Below, piece by piece: positions 41,806 to 48,580 of a stretch of 64,000 nt of DNA. Under the pieces are notes generated by a model. That model saw nothing but the letters and a program-made list of their open reading frames with translations. It was not told where the DNA came from and did no database searches. The translations under genes and the position numbers were made by a program. The DNA lies in NCBI GenBank assembly GCA_038526915.1, contig JBCBGF010000007.1, positions 103,413 through 167,412 on the forward strand. Direction: 5' to 3'. How positions within the stretch are numbered: the stretch's first letter is position 1; every line of letters begins with the position of its first letter. This stretch comes from JBCBGF01 sp038526915. GTDB lineage: Bacteria > Pseudomonadota > Alphaproteobacteria > Rhodobacterales > Rhodobacteraceae.

Positions 41806-41895
41806 ATGTCCACAAGCACCGCGCCGCTATTCTTGACCCGGGTTCAACAGGACCGTGTCATAGGCTGTGCCTACGGGCGGCACCACTCCGATTGA
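41806..41895 (+). CDS. 29-codon frame behind a perfect Shine-Dalgarno site
   Basis: Begins MSTSTAPLFLTRVQQDRVIG and stops at TGA after 29 residues. The ribosome site TAGGAGGA is complementary to the 16S 3' end over its full length, with a 10-base spacer, better than for most real genes here. It may be the start of a truncated gene or a small protein. No family is recognised. Confidence 0.3.
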   Translation: MSTSTAPLFLTRVQQDRVIGCAYGRHHSD

Positions 41896-42063
41896 GCTGG
41901 ATTGCCCCACCGCCTCAAACGTGTGCCAATACGCAAACTCGCAGCAGCAGAAGCTTTCGCCGTGCGATCTAGAGATCGCTCTCGACTGTCCGCCAGAGAA
42001 CCGGCCCCCAAGAAATAGCCCGGATGGGTCATGGGTGGGATCAGGCCAGTCTACGGCCCACAG
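41827..42063 (-). pseudogene. Protein-like open frame without a start codon (remnant)
   Basis: A 78-codon open stretch bounded by TAG on both sides, with no ATG, GTG or TTG near its 5' end. The reading contains a Cys triplet (ESFCCCEF), then AYWHTFEAVGQSSSIG and YDTVLLNPGQE. Composition is plausible for coding but the match is to nothing I know. It overlaps the small plus-strand frame, so at most one of them was a gene. Confidence 0.3.
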
Positions 42064-42098
42064 CTAAAGGCTATCTGATGCTAAGCAAACCTGGAAAG

Positions 42099-42175
42099 TG
42101 GCGCGCTGGGGAGGATTCGAACCCCCGACCCCTTGATTCGTAGTCAAGTACTCTATCCAACTGAGCTACCAGCGC
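42099..42175 (-). tRNA. tRNA-Arg (anticodon ACG), CCA encoded
   Basis: Full cloverleaf: acceptor GCGCTGG/CCAGCGC, D arm TAGCTCAGTTGGATAGAG, anticodon arm CTTGA-CTACGAA-TCAAG with ACG at 34-36, T arm GGGGG-TTCGAAT-CCTCC, discriminator G, then an encoded CCA (42099-42101). A34 is expected to be deaminated to inosine by TadA so it reads CGU, CGC and CGA. It lies just downstream of the histidine-kinase gene on the same strand. Confidence 0.96.
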
Positions 42176-42223
42176 GCGGACCATGGCGATGTAGCGGCCC
42201 ACCCATCGCATTGCAAGGCCGAT

Positions 42224-43627
42224 TTATTCGGCCGCCGCGTCCAGGCCTGAGACTGATTTCGGCAGGTCGATCCGGAATTCGGTGCCTGTCTCATCCGACC
42301 GCACCAGATCAAGCTGGCCCCCATGGCCGCGCACAAGCTCCGCCGCAATCGCCAAGCCAAGCCCCGTGCCCCCTTTGCGCGTTCCCCCCTGAAACGCCCG
42401 AAACAGGTTCTCACGCGCCTTTGGCGGCAACCCTGGCCCCGTATCCGCGATGGAGATCGACCAGCAGGCTTCGGTCTCTCGCGCCGCTATCGTGATCCGG
42501 CCCGGCCCACCGGTCGCCGCAATCGCTTGTCGCGCGTTCCGCACCAAGTTGGACAGAACACGGTGGATCTGCTCGGGGTCCACGCGCACGACGATACCCG
42601 GCGGCAGCTGGTCATCAAAGGTGATCCCCTGATCTTCTGCGGCCAACATCTCGCCATCGATGACATCCCGCACGATCCGGTCGAGCGGGATCCGGTCCAG
42701 CGCCGGCGGGGCTTCTTCGGCCTTGCCGAACGCCAGCGTCGTCTCGCACAGCCGCACCGCCCGGCTGATCGATTGGGTCAGCTTCGGCGCCATCCGCTTG
42801 ACCATGGGGTCCTCACTGTTTTCCAGCCGGTCCCCGAACAGCTGCGCCACCGTCAGAGTATTGCGCAGATCGTGACTGATCTTCGCCACCGCGCCGCCCA
42901 ACTGGGCCAACCGCTCTTTCTGGCGCAGCGATCCTGTCAGGTCGGTCTGCAGCATCTGAAGCGCCTCTTCCGCATCGCGTAGCTCTTGCACGCTGGCCGA
43001 GGGTTGGATGATCCGCCGCGCATCCTCGGGCGCCGAGGCATAGCTTTGCATCGCCTCAACCACCCCGCGGATCGGTTTCACCAGAAGGCTCCGCACCGCG
43101 ATGAACAAAAGCGTCGCGGTAAAGATCGAAATCACCGCCGACAGGATCAGGATGCGAATGCCGTAATCGATCATCTCAGCCCGCAGGGGGCCCGTCGGGA
43201 TCGTCACTTCGATCAACAGCCCCGCCTCACGCACCGGGTTCCCGATCACACGGATCACCCGGTCTTCGGGATCGGCCAGCCGCAGCATCGCATCGCGGAT
43301 CAACGGTATCGCCCCCGCCTCGCGCAGATCATAGGTGCCGTCCACAGGCTGCGGGATCGGCGCCGAGAGCATCAACTGGCGCACCTCATCGCGCAGAAGA
43401 ACCACGTTATAGACGCCCGCATTCTCGAGAAGCTCTTCTTCCAGCCCCTCGTCGATCATGTCGTCCGCTTCAAGCGCCAGCGACGCGATTTGCGCCTTCT
43501 CCAGCCGTTGCAGCAGATAGTCTTCGCGGAACCGCGCAATCGAGGGCACGAAAATCAGGATCTCGGCCAGCATGACGAAGATGATCGTCAGCATCAGGAA
43601 GCGACCGGAAAGTGAGTTCAGAAACAT
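42224..43627 (-). CDS. Sensor histidine kinase
   Basis: A 467-residue membrane kinase of the HisKA type. N-terminal helix about 8-29, a periplasmic region of about 140 residues, second helix about 175-197, HAMP, HisKA with the phosphorylated His in KISHDLRNTLTVAQLFGDR (about 255), then HATPase_c with N box LSNLVRNARQAI, G1 DTGPGLP and GGTRKGGTGLGL. No response regulator gene adjoins it, so its partner is elsewhere and the signal unknown. The start at 43627 leaves a hydrophobic helix near the N-terminus; upstream codons overlap the neighbouring reductase gene by a few bases. Confidence 0.92.
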   Translation of the reverse strand: MFLNSLSGRFLMLTIIFVMLAEILIFVPSIARFREDYLLQRLEKAQIASLALEADDMIDEGLEEELLENAGVYNVVLLRDEVRQLMLSAPIPQPVDGTYDLREAGAIPLIRDAMLRLADPEDRVIRVIGNPVREAGLLIEVTIPTGPLRAEMIDYGIRILILSAVISIFTATLLFIAVRSLLVKPIRGVVEAMQSYASAPEDARRIIQPSASVQELRDAEEALQMLQTDLTGSLRQKERLAQLGGAVAKISHDLRNTLTVAQLFGDRLENSEDPMVKRMAPKLTQSISRAVRLCETTLAFGKAEEAPPALDRIPLDRIVRDVIDGEMLAAEDQGITFDDQLPPGIVVRVDPEQIHRVLSNLVRNARQAIAATGGPGRITIAARETEACWSISIADTGPGLPPKARENLFRAFQGGTRKGGTGLGLAIAAELVRGHGGQLDLVRSDETGTEFRIDLPKSVSGLDAAAE

Positions 43628-43646
43628 GCCCAAGTGGCGCCCTTCT

Positions 43647-45104
43647 TTACGGAAGATACCGCTGCACAAAGCCGACGACCCGCTTCACCGTAGGGTTTTC
43701 AAACAACCTGGGTGAGAAATAGGCCCCCGCAGCGCGTTTGTTAACCTCTCCCAGCGTCGGGTAGGGCGCGACCATATTGGCGACGGCGTTGATCTTCAAC
43801 TTGTTCGCGATCACCAGCGCCCAGACGCCGATCAGCTCGCCCGCCTGGGGCCCAACGATTGAGGCCCCGACCGGGCGGCCCTTTACGATCATCACCTTGA
43901 TCAGGCCCGTGGTCTTGCCCTCGGCAATCGCGCGGTCGTTTTCGGCAAACTCGAACCGGGCGACTTCCAGCCGCGCTCCGTATTCCTTCTTTGCCTGCGC
44001 CTCGGTCAGCCCGACCTGTGCCAGTTCGGGATCGGTATAAGTCGCCCAGGGGATATGATCGGTGCGCGCCTTTGCAGGCAGACCGAACAGCATCGATCGG
44101 ATGATGACACCGGCATGATAGCCCGCGACATGGGTAAATTGCAGCCCACCGGCCACATCGCCAATGGCATAGACCCGGCGGTTGGCCGTGCGCAGACCCG
44201 CATCGACATCAATCGCGCGGTCGAACTTCACGCCGGCCTTCTCCAGGCCGAGGTTACCGATGTTGGCCTTCCGCCCCACCGCCATCAGTACATGGCTCCC
44301 CGAAAAGCTGCGCCCATCCTTGGTCTGAACCGTGATGACGCCATCCGTCTCACTGATCCGTTCCGCCAGCGCGTCTTCGGCGATCTCAACGCCTTCCGCA
44401 CGCAGCTTGTCCAGCACAATCGCGGCCATTTCCGGGTCATCCTTGCCCATGGCCTTCATGCCCTCGATCACCGTGACCTTGGAGCCCAGCCGGATATGCG
44501 CCTGCGCCATCTCCATCCCGATGGGGCCCCCACCGATCACAAGCAGATGCTCAGGCTTCTCACGCAGGTCGAAGATGTTCTCGTTCGTGAAGTAGGTCAC
44601 ACCCTCCAGTCCCGGGATCGGCGGCACGAAGGGGGAAGACCCGGTGGCAATCACAAACCGCCGCGCCTCGATGATCGTGGCACCGGCCTGCACCTCGGTC
44701 TCCGAGATGAACTGCCCGTATTCGCGGATCACGTGGACGCCGAGGCCCTCGAACCGCTCCTGGCTGTCCACGGGCGCAATCGTCTCGATCACCTTGTGAA
44801 CATGGTCTTTGGCGGCGGAGTAGCTCACCTCAGGCATCACGGGCGTCACGCCATAGGGCTGGCCGGTCTGCATTGCGTGCGCCTGTTTGCCCGCCGCAAT
44901 CAGCGCCTTGGAGGGCACACATCCGAAGTTCAAGCAATCCCCGCCCATCTTGTGGCCTTCCAGCAGGACCACCTTGGCCCCCATCTGCACCGCACCGGCA
45001 GCGACGGAAAGCCCGCCCGAGCCTGCGCCGATCACGCAGATGTCTGTCTTGATGCGCTCAGGCGCAGGGGTGGCGTCGGTTGTATCGATCTTTGACTGTT
45101 CCAT
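43647..45104 (-). CDS. Pyridine nucleotide-disulfide oxidoreductase (mercuric-reductase-like)
   Basis: A 485-residue FAD/NAD(P)H class I disulfide reductase. FAD-binding DICVIGAGSGGLSVA (about 21-35); the redox disulfide C57/C62 in GGDCLNFGCVPSKAL; the NAD(P) motif VIGGGPIGMEMAQAH; a second FAD motif YAIGDVAGG; and a C-terminal dimerisation domain. It lacks the Cys pair at the C-terminus needed by true mercuric reductases, and no mer genes are near. It is coupled to the TVP38 gene, an arrangement seen often. The ATG at 45104 is used; a GTG at 45113 overlapping the upstream stop (GTGA) is equally possible. Confidence 0.92.
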   Translation of the reverse strand: MEQSKIDTTDATPAPERIKTDICVIGAGSGGLSVAAGAVQMGAKVVLLEGHKMGGDCLNFGCVPSKALIAAGKQAHAMQTGQPYGVTPVMPEVSYSAAKDHVHKVIETIAPVDSQERFEGLGVHVIREYGQFISETEVQAGATIIEARRFVIATGSSPFVPPIPGLEGVTYFTNENIFDLREKPEHLLVIGGGPIGMEMAQAHIRLGSKVTVIEGMKAMGKDDPEMAAIVLDKLRAEGVEIAEDALAERISETDGVITVQTKDGRSFSGSHVLMAVGRKANIGNLGLEKAGVKFDRAIDVDAGLRTANRRVYAIGDVAGGLQFTHVAGYHAGVIIRSMLFGLPAKARTDHIPWATYTDPELAQVGLTEAQAKKEYGARLEVARFEFAENDRAIAEGKTTGLIKVMIVKGRPVGASIVGPQAGELIGVWALVIANKLKINAVANMVAPYPTLGEVNKRAAGAYFSPRLFENPTVKRVVGFVQRYLP

Positions 45105-45109
45105 GGGGG

Positions 45110-45838
45110 TCACAGGCCTTTCTTGCCGCGCAGGGCTTTGAGTGCGATCGGCAGGGCGGCAAGCGCACAGAGGCCGAGGATGGGGAGGAGGATGTGGGGT
45201 TCGAAGATAATCCCGAGGTTCGGGGTCTCGCCGCGGGCAAACACTTCGCCAAGGCCCGCGCCGACAGAGGTATAGACGACCGCACCGGGGATGATGCCGA
45301 GGAATGTCGTCACAACAAATCGGTACACGGGCACACCCACCAGCGCTGGCACGAGGTTGGCCACAAAGAACGGCACCGCCGGCACCAGCCGGATCAGAAA
45401 CAGCATTGACCACTGGTTCTCATCGATCCCGTCCTTGATCTTCTTCACCGCACCGGACGAGCCATCCATCTTGGCCGCGAGCTTTTCGCCCAGGCCCCAG
45501 CGGGCAGCGATGAATATGATCGTGGCCCCGATGGTTGCGGCGGTGATGTTGAACAGCGCGCCGGGGAAGGTCGCAAACAAAAACCCGCCCGTCAGCGTCG
45601 CAATGCTGGCCCCGGGCAGTGAGAAGGCCACGATCACGACATAAACCGCCATGAAGGCCAGCACCGTTGCCAGGTAATTGGCATCCCGAAACGCGATCAG
45701 CATCTCGCGGTTATCGGCCAGTGCCTGAAAGCTGAGATAGTCTTTCAGGGTGAAGGCCCCGATCACCGCTACACTCAGAATAGCGATAAGAGGAAGGTTT
45801 CGGATCAGGCCATTTTTCTTGGCGGGGGTGTTGGTCAT
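45110..45838 (-). CDS. TVP38/TMEM64 family membrane protein
   Basis: A 242-residue inner-membrane protein with about six helices. The VTT/SNARE-associated domain is visible as SLPGASIATLTGGFLFATF, then FNITAATIGATIIFIAARWG and LRLVPAVPFF-like sequence (LIRLVPAVPFFVANLVPALV), and GIIPGAVVYTSVGAGLG. It belongs to the DedA-related superfamily, some members of which flip phospholipids. It is co-transcribed with the disulfide reductase; the pairing is common and suggests a redox-linked membrane function that is not known in detail. Confidence 0.9.
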   Translation of the reverse strand: MTNTPAKKNGLIRNLPLIAILSVAVIGAFTLKDYLSFQALADNREMLIAFRDANYLATVLAFMAVYVVIVAFSLPGASIATLTGGFLFATFPGALFNITAATIGATIIFIAARWGLGEKLAAKMDGSSGAVKKIKDGIDENQWSMLFLIRLVPAVPFFVANLVPALVGVPVYRFVVTTFLGIIPGAVVYTSVGAGLGEVFARGETPNLGIIFEPHILLPILGLCALAALPIALKALRGKKGL

Positions 45839-46140
45839 GTCGGTCACGGGTTCGGGTCCTTGGGGTTGGCGTGTCTGTTGTCGCATAACATGCCCGCCCA
45901 ACCGACCCCGCAAAACCGCGATCACGGCGCGTTGATCAAGGGTGAGAGCGCGGCATCACTACCCGCCCCTTTGCGTCAGGACTGTAACATTTCGCACCCG
46001 CAGCGGGGTGGTTTTGTTGCAATTCCGGCCTCCGCCTGCGTTGACTTGGCCCCGGCCACCCCCTAGAACGCGGGCTTCTGAACAGATTGCACGCTCGAAT
46101 CCATACGGGATCCCGGGCAGGACCGACGGAGAACTGCGCG
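45839..46140. other. Divergent intergenic region upstream of rpmH
   Basis: About 300 bases without a credible gene. It holds the rpmH promoter (46041-46069) and must hold the promoter of the minus-strand TVP38 operon, for which I see no clear hexamers. Short frames on both strands are unsupported. I saw no cluster of DnaA boxes, so this rpmH neighbourhood is not obviously the replication origin. Confidence 0.5.
46041..46069 (+). promoter_or_regulatory. rpmH: Candidate rpmH promoter
   Basis: TTGACT (46041-46046), a 17-base spacer and TAGAAC (46064-46069), 71 bases before the L34 start. The hexamers are identical to those proposed for rplM. The last -10 base is C. Confidence 0.6.
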
Positions 46141-46275
46141 ATGAAACGCACCTTTCAGCCTTCCAATCTCGTGCGCAAGCGGCGCCACGGCTTTCGCGCG
46201 CGCATGGCTACCAAAGCGGGCCGCAAGATCCTGAACGCCCGCCGCGCCCGGGGCCGCAAGAGCCTCAGCGCCTAA
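46141..46275 (+). CDS. rpmH: 50S ribosomal protein L34
   Basis: The 44-residue, strongly basic L34 protein: [20 protein letters not shown] and [16 protein letters not shown] are canonical. It sits before rnpA and yidD as in nearly all bacteria. A GGAGAACTGCGCG ribosome site precedes it. An in-frame upstream start is not needed. Confidence 0.98.
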
Positions 46276-46295
46276 ATCCCGAACGGGAGTAGTCC

Positions 46296-46706
46296 ATGAC
46301 ACCGCCGGTGGCATCTGTGGCAGGCAATACCGCCCACGCCGCAGCGCCGCCGGAGGGTTCCGTTCGTCTGCAGGTCCTCACCAAACGGGCCGATTTCCTG
46401 CGGGCAGCCCGCGGCCCCCGCGTGGCCAAACCCGGCTTCGTCCTGCAAGCCCGCGACCGCCGCGACGAGAGCCCGCAGATCCGCGTGGGCTACACCTGCT
46501 CCAAAAAGGTCGGCAATGCGGTGGCCCGCAACCGCGCCAAACGCCGCCTGCGCGAAGTCGCCCGCCTAATCCTGCCGCTAGAGGGCCGACCGGGATGGGA
46601 TTACGTGTTGGTCGGCCGCGCCGGCACCACCGCCACCCTGCCCTTCCCCCAACTGCAAAGCGATCTGCAAAGCGCCCTCACCCGCCTGCACGGACCCCGG
46701 ACATGA
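46296..46706 (+). CDS. rnpA: Ribonuclease P protein component
   Basis: Protein subunit of RNase P, which removes 5' leaders from pre-tRNAs. The RNR motif is readable in VGYTCSKKVGNAVARNRAKR (about 68-87). At 136 residues it is a little long because of an N-terminal extension of about 25 residues rich in Ala and Pro; the conserved part starts at LTKRADFLRAARG. It follows rpmH by 20 bases and overlaps yidD by ATGA. Confidence 0.95.
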   Translation: MTPPVASVAGNTAHAAAPPEGSVRLQVLTKRADFLRAARGPRVAKPGFVLQARDRRDESPQIRVGYTCSKKVGNAVARNRAKRRLREVARLILPLEGRPGWDYVLVGRAGTTATLPFPQLQSDLQSALTRLHGPRT

Positions 46707-46942
46707 CCCCGCTCGCCTGGCTCTTCTCCCTGCCGGTCCGCTTCTACCGCGCCGTCTTCAGCCCCTGGGTCGGCCATAACTGCCGCTACGACCCCACCTG
46801 CTCGGCCTATGCGCTCGAAGCGCTGCGCACCCATGGAGGCCTCAAGGGCGGCTGGCTCGCCCTCCGCCGCATCCTGCGCTGCCATCCCTGGGGCGGCATG
46901 GGCGTCGACGACGTGCCCCCAAGAACTCCGCGCCCCAAGTAA
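46703..46942 (+). CDS. yidD: Membrane protein insertion efficiency factor YidD
   Basis: A 79-residue, amphipathic membrane-associated protein that helps YidC insert inner-membrane proteins. The Cys-rich core GHNCRYDPTCSAYALEAL and RRILRCHPWGGMGVDDVP are diagnostic. Coupled to rnpA by an ATGA overlap. In this genome yidC is not next to it but 3.3 kb further on, after three unrelated genes. Confidence 0.96.
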   Translation: MTPLAWLFSLPVRFYRAVFSPWVGHNCRYDPTCSAYALEALRTHGGLKGGWLALRRILRCHPWGGMGVDDVPPRTPRPK

Positions 46943-46970
46943 CCTCTTTGGTCCCGAAATATCCCGGGGT

Positions 46971-46987
46971 CCGGGGCAGCGCCCCGG
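46971..46987. terminator. GC hairpin between yidD and a convergent gene
   Basis: CCGGGGC-AGC-GCCCCGG, a 7-bp stem, embedded in CCCGGGGTCCGGGGCAGCG, a type of sequence that recurs between genes in Roseobacter genomes. It lies between the convergent stops of yidD and the lipoprotein gene and may end both transcripts. Confidence 0.5.
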
Positions 46988-46993
46988 TCGCGC

Positions 46994-47515
46994 TCAGAGC
47001 TTCTCGAAGGTGATGATCACCTCACCGATATCAACGCCAAAGCGCTTCATATAGGCCCGGTTCAACAACCGATCCTCGGTCAACAACCACATCCAATCAT
47101 CAAACGTCACCCGCAAGGTCCCATCCGGCACCGGCAGGTCGATGGTGTACTGCCAATTGAACGTATCCCCCCGCTCTTCCCCAGTCGCGGTGCCGATAAC
47201 ACCCGGCGCGGTGCCTTCCCAGGTCTCGGCCCCGGTCTTCTCCAGCGTCCAAACCCGCTGCTCGGTCGATCCGTCCTCATAGACGAAATCCTCCACCAGC
47301 GTCAGCGTCCGCCCATCCCATGTTCCGTCAATCGCCACCTCAAATCGGCGGCGCACCGTGCCGAAGATGTCCTGGAACTGCCCATAGGCCACCAGCTCGC
47401 CTTCGAAGAATTCCTCGAGGTTCAACTCCCGCGCGCTCAGACGCTCATCCTCCAGCGACGGCTTGCCCGTACACGCGCCCAGCGCCACCAGTGCTAGAAC
47501 CCAAATGAACCGCAT
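46994..47515 (-). CDS. DUF3833 family lipoprotein
   Basis: A 173-residue lipoprotein: the signal MRFIWVLALVALGAC ends in a lipobox Cys. The mature part is a beta-barrel-like lipocalin-type domain with ELNLEEFFEGELVAYGQF, VEDFVYEDGSTEQRVWTLEK and DDWMWLLTEDRLLNRAYMKR, the DUF3833 signature. The function is unknown; the lipocalin-like shape suggests handling of a small hydrophobic molecule in the periplasm. It points against the surrounding rightward genes. Confidence 0.88.
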   Translation of the reverse strand: MRFIWVLALVALGACTGKPSLEDERLSARELNLEEFFEGELVAYGQFQDIFGTVRRRFEVAIDGTWDGRTLTLVEDFVYEDGSTEQRVWTLEKTGAETWEGTAPGVIGTATGEERGDTFNWQYTIDLPVPDGTLRVTFDDWMWLLTEDRLLNRAYMKRFGVDIGEVIITFEKL

Positions 47516-47622
47516 CCGATCCTCCCATCTGTCCGTTCTGATACGCGCCAGACCACCCCCCGGATGCTTCCCAAGCCTGCCCTGATCCGCTACCCCATTC
47601 CAAACGCACCACGAGGTCGCCC

Positions 47623-48462
47623 ATGCTCGACGATGCCACCGAGATCCACCCCCTCTTCGAAGGCGCCCCCAAGACGACCGAATTTCGCAAACTCCGCAAG
47701 CGCATCATCCGCGACACGCGCGAGGCGATTGACCGCTACGGCATGATCGAGCGCGGCGCGCGCTGGCTCGTGTGCATGTCGGGCGGCAAAGACAGCTACA
47801 CCCTCCTAGCCGCCCTGACCGAGCTCAAATGGCGCGGCCTCCTGCCCGTCGACATCCTCGCCTGCAACCTCGACCAGGGCCAACCAGGCTTTCCCGCCAC
47901 CGTCTTGCCCGAGTTCCTCGAACGCATGGGTGTCCCCCACCGCATCGAATACCAGGACACGTATTCTATCGTCGTCGACAAAGTCCCCCAGGGCCGCACC
48001 TATTGCGCGCTTTGCTCCCGCCTGCGTCGCGGCAATCTCTATCGCATCGCCCGCGAAGAGGGGTGTTCCGCCGTCGTCCTCGGCCATCACCGCGACGACA
48101 TACTGGAGACGTTCTTTCTCAACCTCTTCCACGGCGGCAAGCTGGCCACCATGCCCCCGAAACTCCTCAACGATGAAGGCGATCTATTCGTCTACCGCCC
48201 GCTTGCCCATGTGGCCGAGGCCGATTGCGGCCGGTTTTCCCAGGCCATGGGTTATCCGATCATCCCCTGCGATCTCTGCGGCAGCCAGGACGGGCTGCAA
48301 CGGCAGGCCATCAAAGCCATGCTGGATCAATGGGAACAAGCGGCCCCCGGGCGACGCCACAAGATGTTCAGCGCATTGATGACTGCGCGGCCGTCGCATC
48401 TGCTCGACACCAGTCTCTTCGAGTTTGCCGCACTGGCGCGCGCATCCGGCGTCCAAAACTAG
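47623..48462 (+). CDS. ttcA: tRNA 2-thiocytidine(32) synthetase TtcA
   Basis: ATP- and Fe-S-dependent enzyme that thiolates C32 of some tRNAs. The PP-loop is CMSGGKDSYTLLAAL (about 50-64); the Cys pairs that hold the cluster are in RTYCALCSRLRRG and PCDLCGSQDGLQRQA. HHRDDILETFFLNLFHGGKL is the family core. At 279 residues it is the normal length. Monocistronic as far as can be seen. Its tRNA-Arg(ACG) target class is represented in this window. Confidence 0.95.
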   Translation: MLDDATEIHPLFEGAPKTTEFRKLRKRIIRDTREAIDRYGMIERGARWLVCMSGGKDSYTLLAALTELKWRGLLPVDILACNLDQGQPGFPATVLPEFLERMGVPHRIEYQDTYSIVVDKVPQGRTYCALCSRLRRGNLYRIAREEGCSAVVLGHHRDDILETFFLNLFHGGKLATMPPKLLNDEGDLFVYRPLAHVAEADCGRFSQAMGYPIIPCDLCGSQDGLQRQAIKAMLDQWEQAAPGRRHKMFSALMTARPSHLLDTSLFEFAALARASGVQN

Positions 48463-48580
48463 CAAAGACTTTCCCTTAATTTGCAGAACTTCTTCCGGCG
48501 GCGTTAAGGCCAGGGGCAGACACCTCCCATAAGTTGTGTTCGGTACGCCTAGGCGACACCGAAGCGAGAGGGCCACCGCA

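Larger units (their letters stand above)
41631..42098. other. 468-base stretch with gene remnants, next to tRNA-Arg
   Basis: No complete gene. On the plus strand an excellent ribosome site (TAGGAGGA, 41788-41795) precedes a 29-codon frame (41806-41895). On the minus strand a 78-codon frame without any start codon (41827-42063) reads like protein: GLFLGGRFSGGQSR, AYWHTFEAVGQ and GTAYDTVLLNPGQE. The rest shows nothing recognisable. Such debris beside a tRNA gene is typical of a former insertion site, but no integrase or repeat of the tRNA end was found. Confidence 0.5.

Noticed and set aside
41833..41847. TTGACCCGGGTTCAA as an FNR or LexA-type box
   Set aside because: The dyad spacing is one base too long for FNR and no intact gene starts nearby.
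41867..42067. 66-codon plus-strand frame before tRNA-Arg
   Set aside because: No ribosome site, polar low-complexity sequence, and it is opposite the more protein-like minus-strand remnant; neither is convincing as a gene.
43647..45104. Mercury resistance gene merA
   Set aside because: The C-terminal Cys pair and any other mer genes are missing; only the general disulfide-reductase core is shared.
45105..45413. Long N-terminal extension of the disulfide reductase frame
   Set aside because: It overlaps the TVP38 gene, whose membrane helices are clear; only a 3-codon extension to GTG 45113 is realistic.
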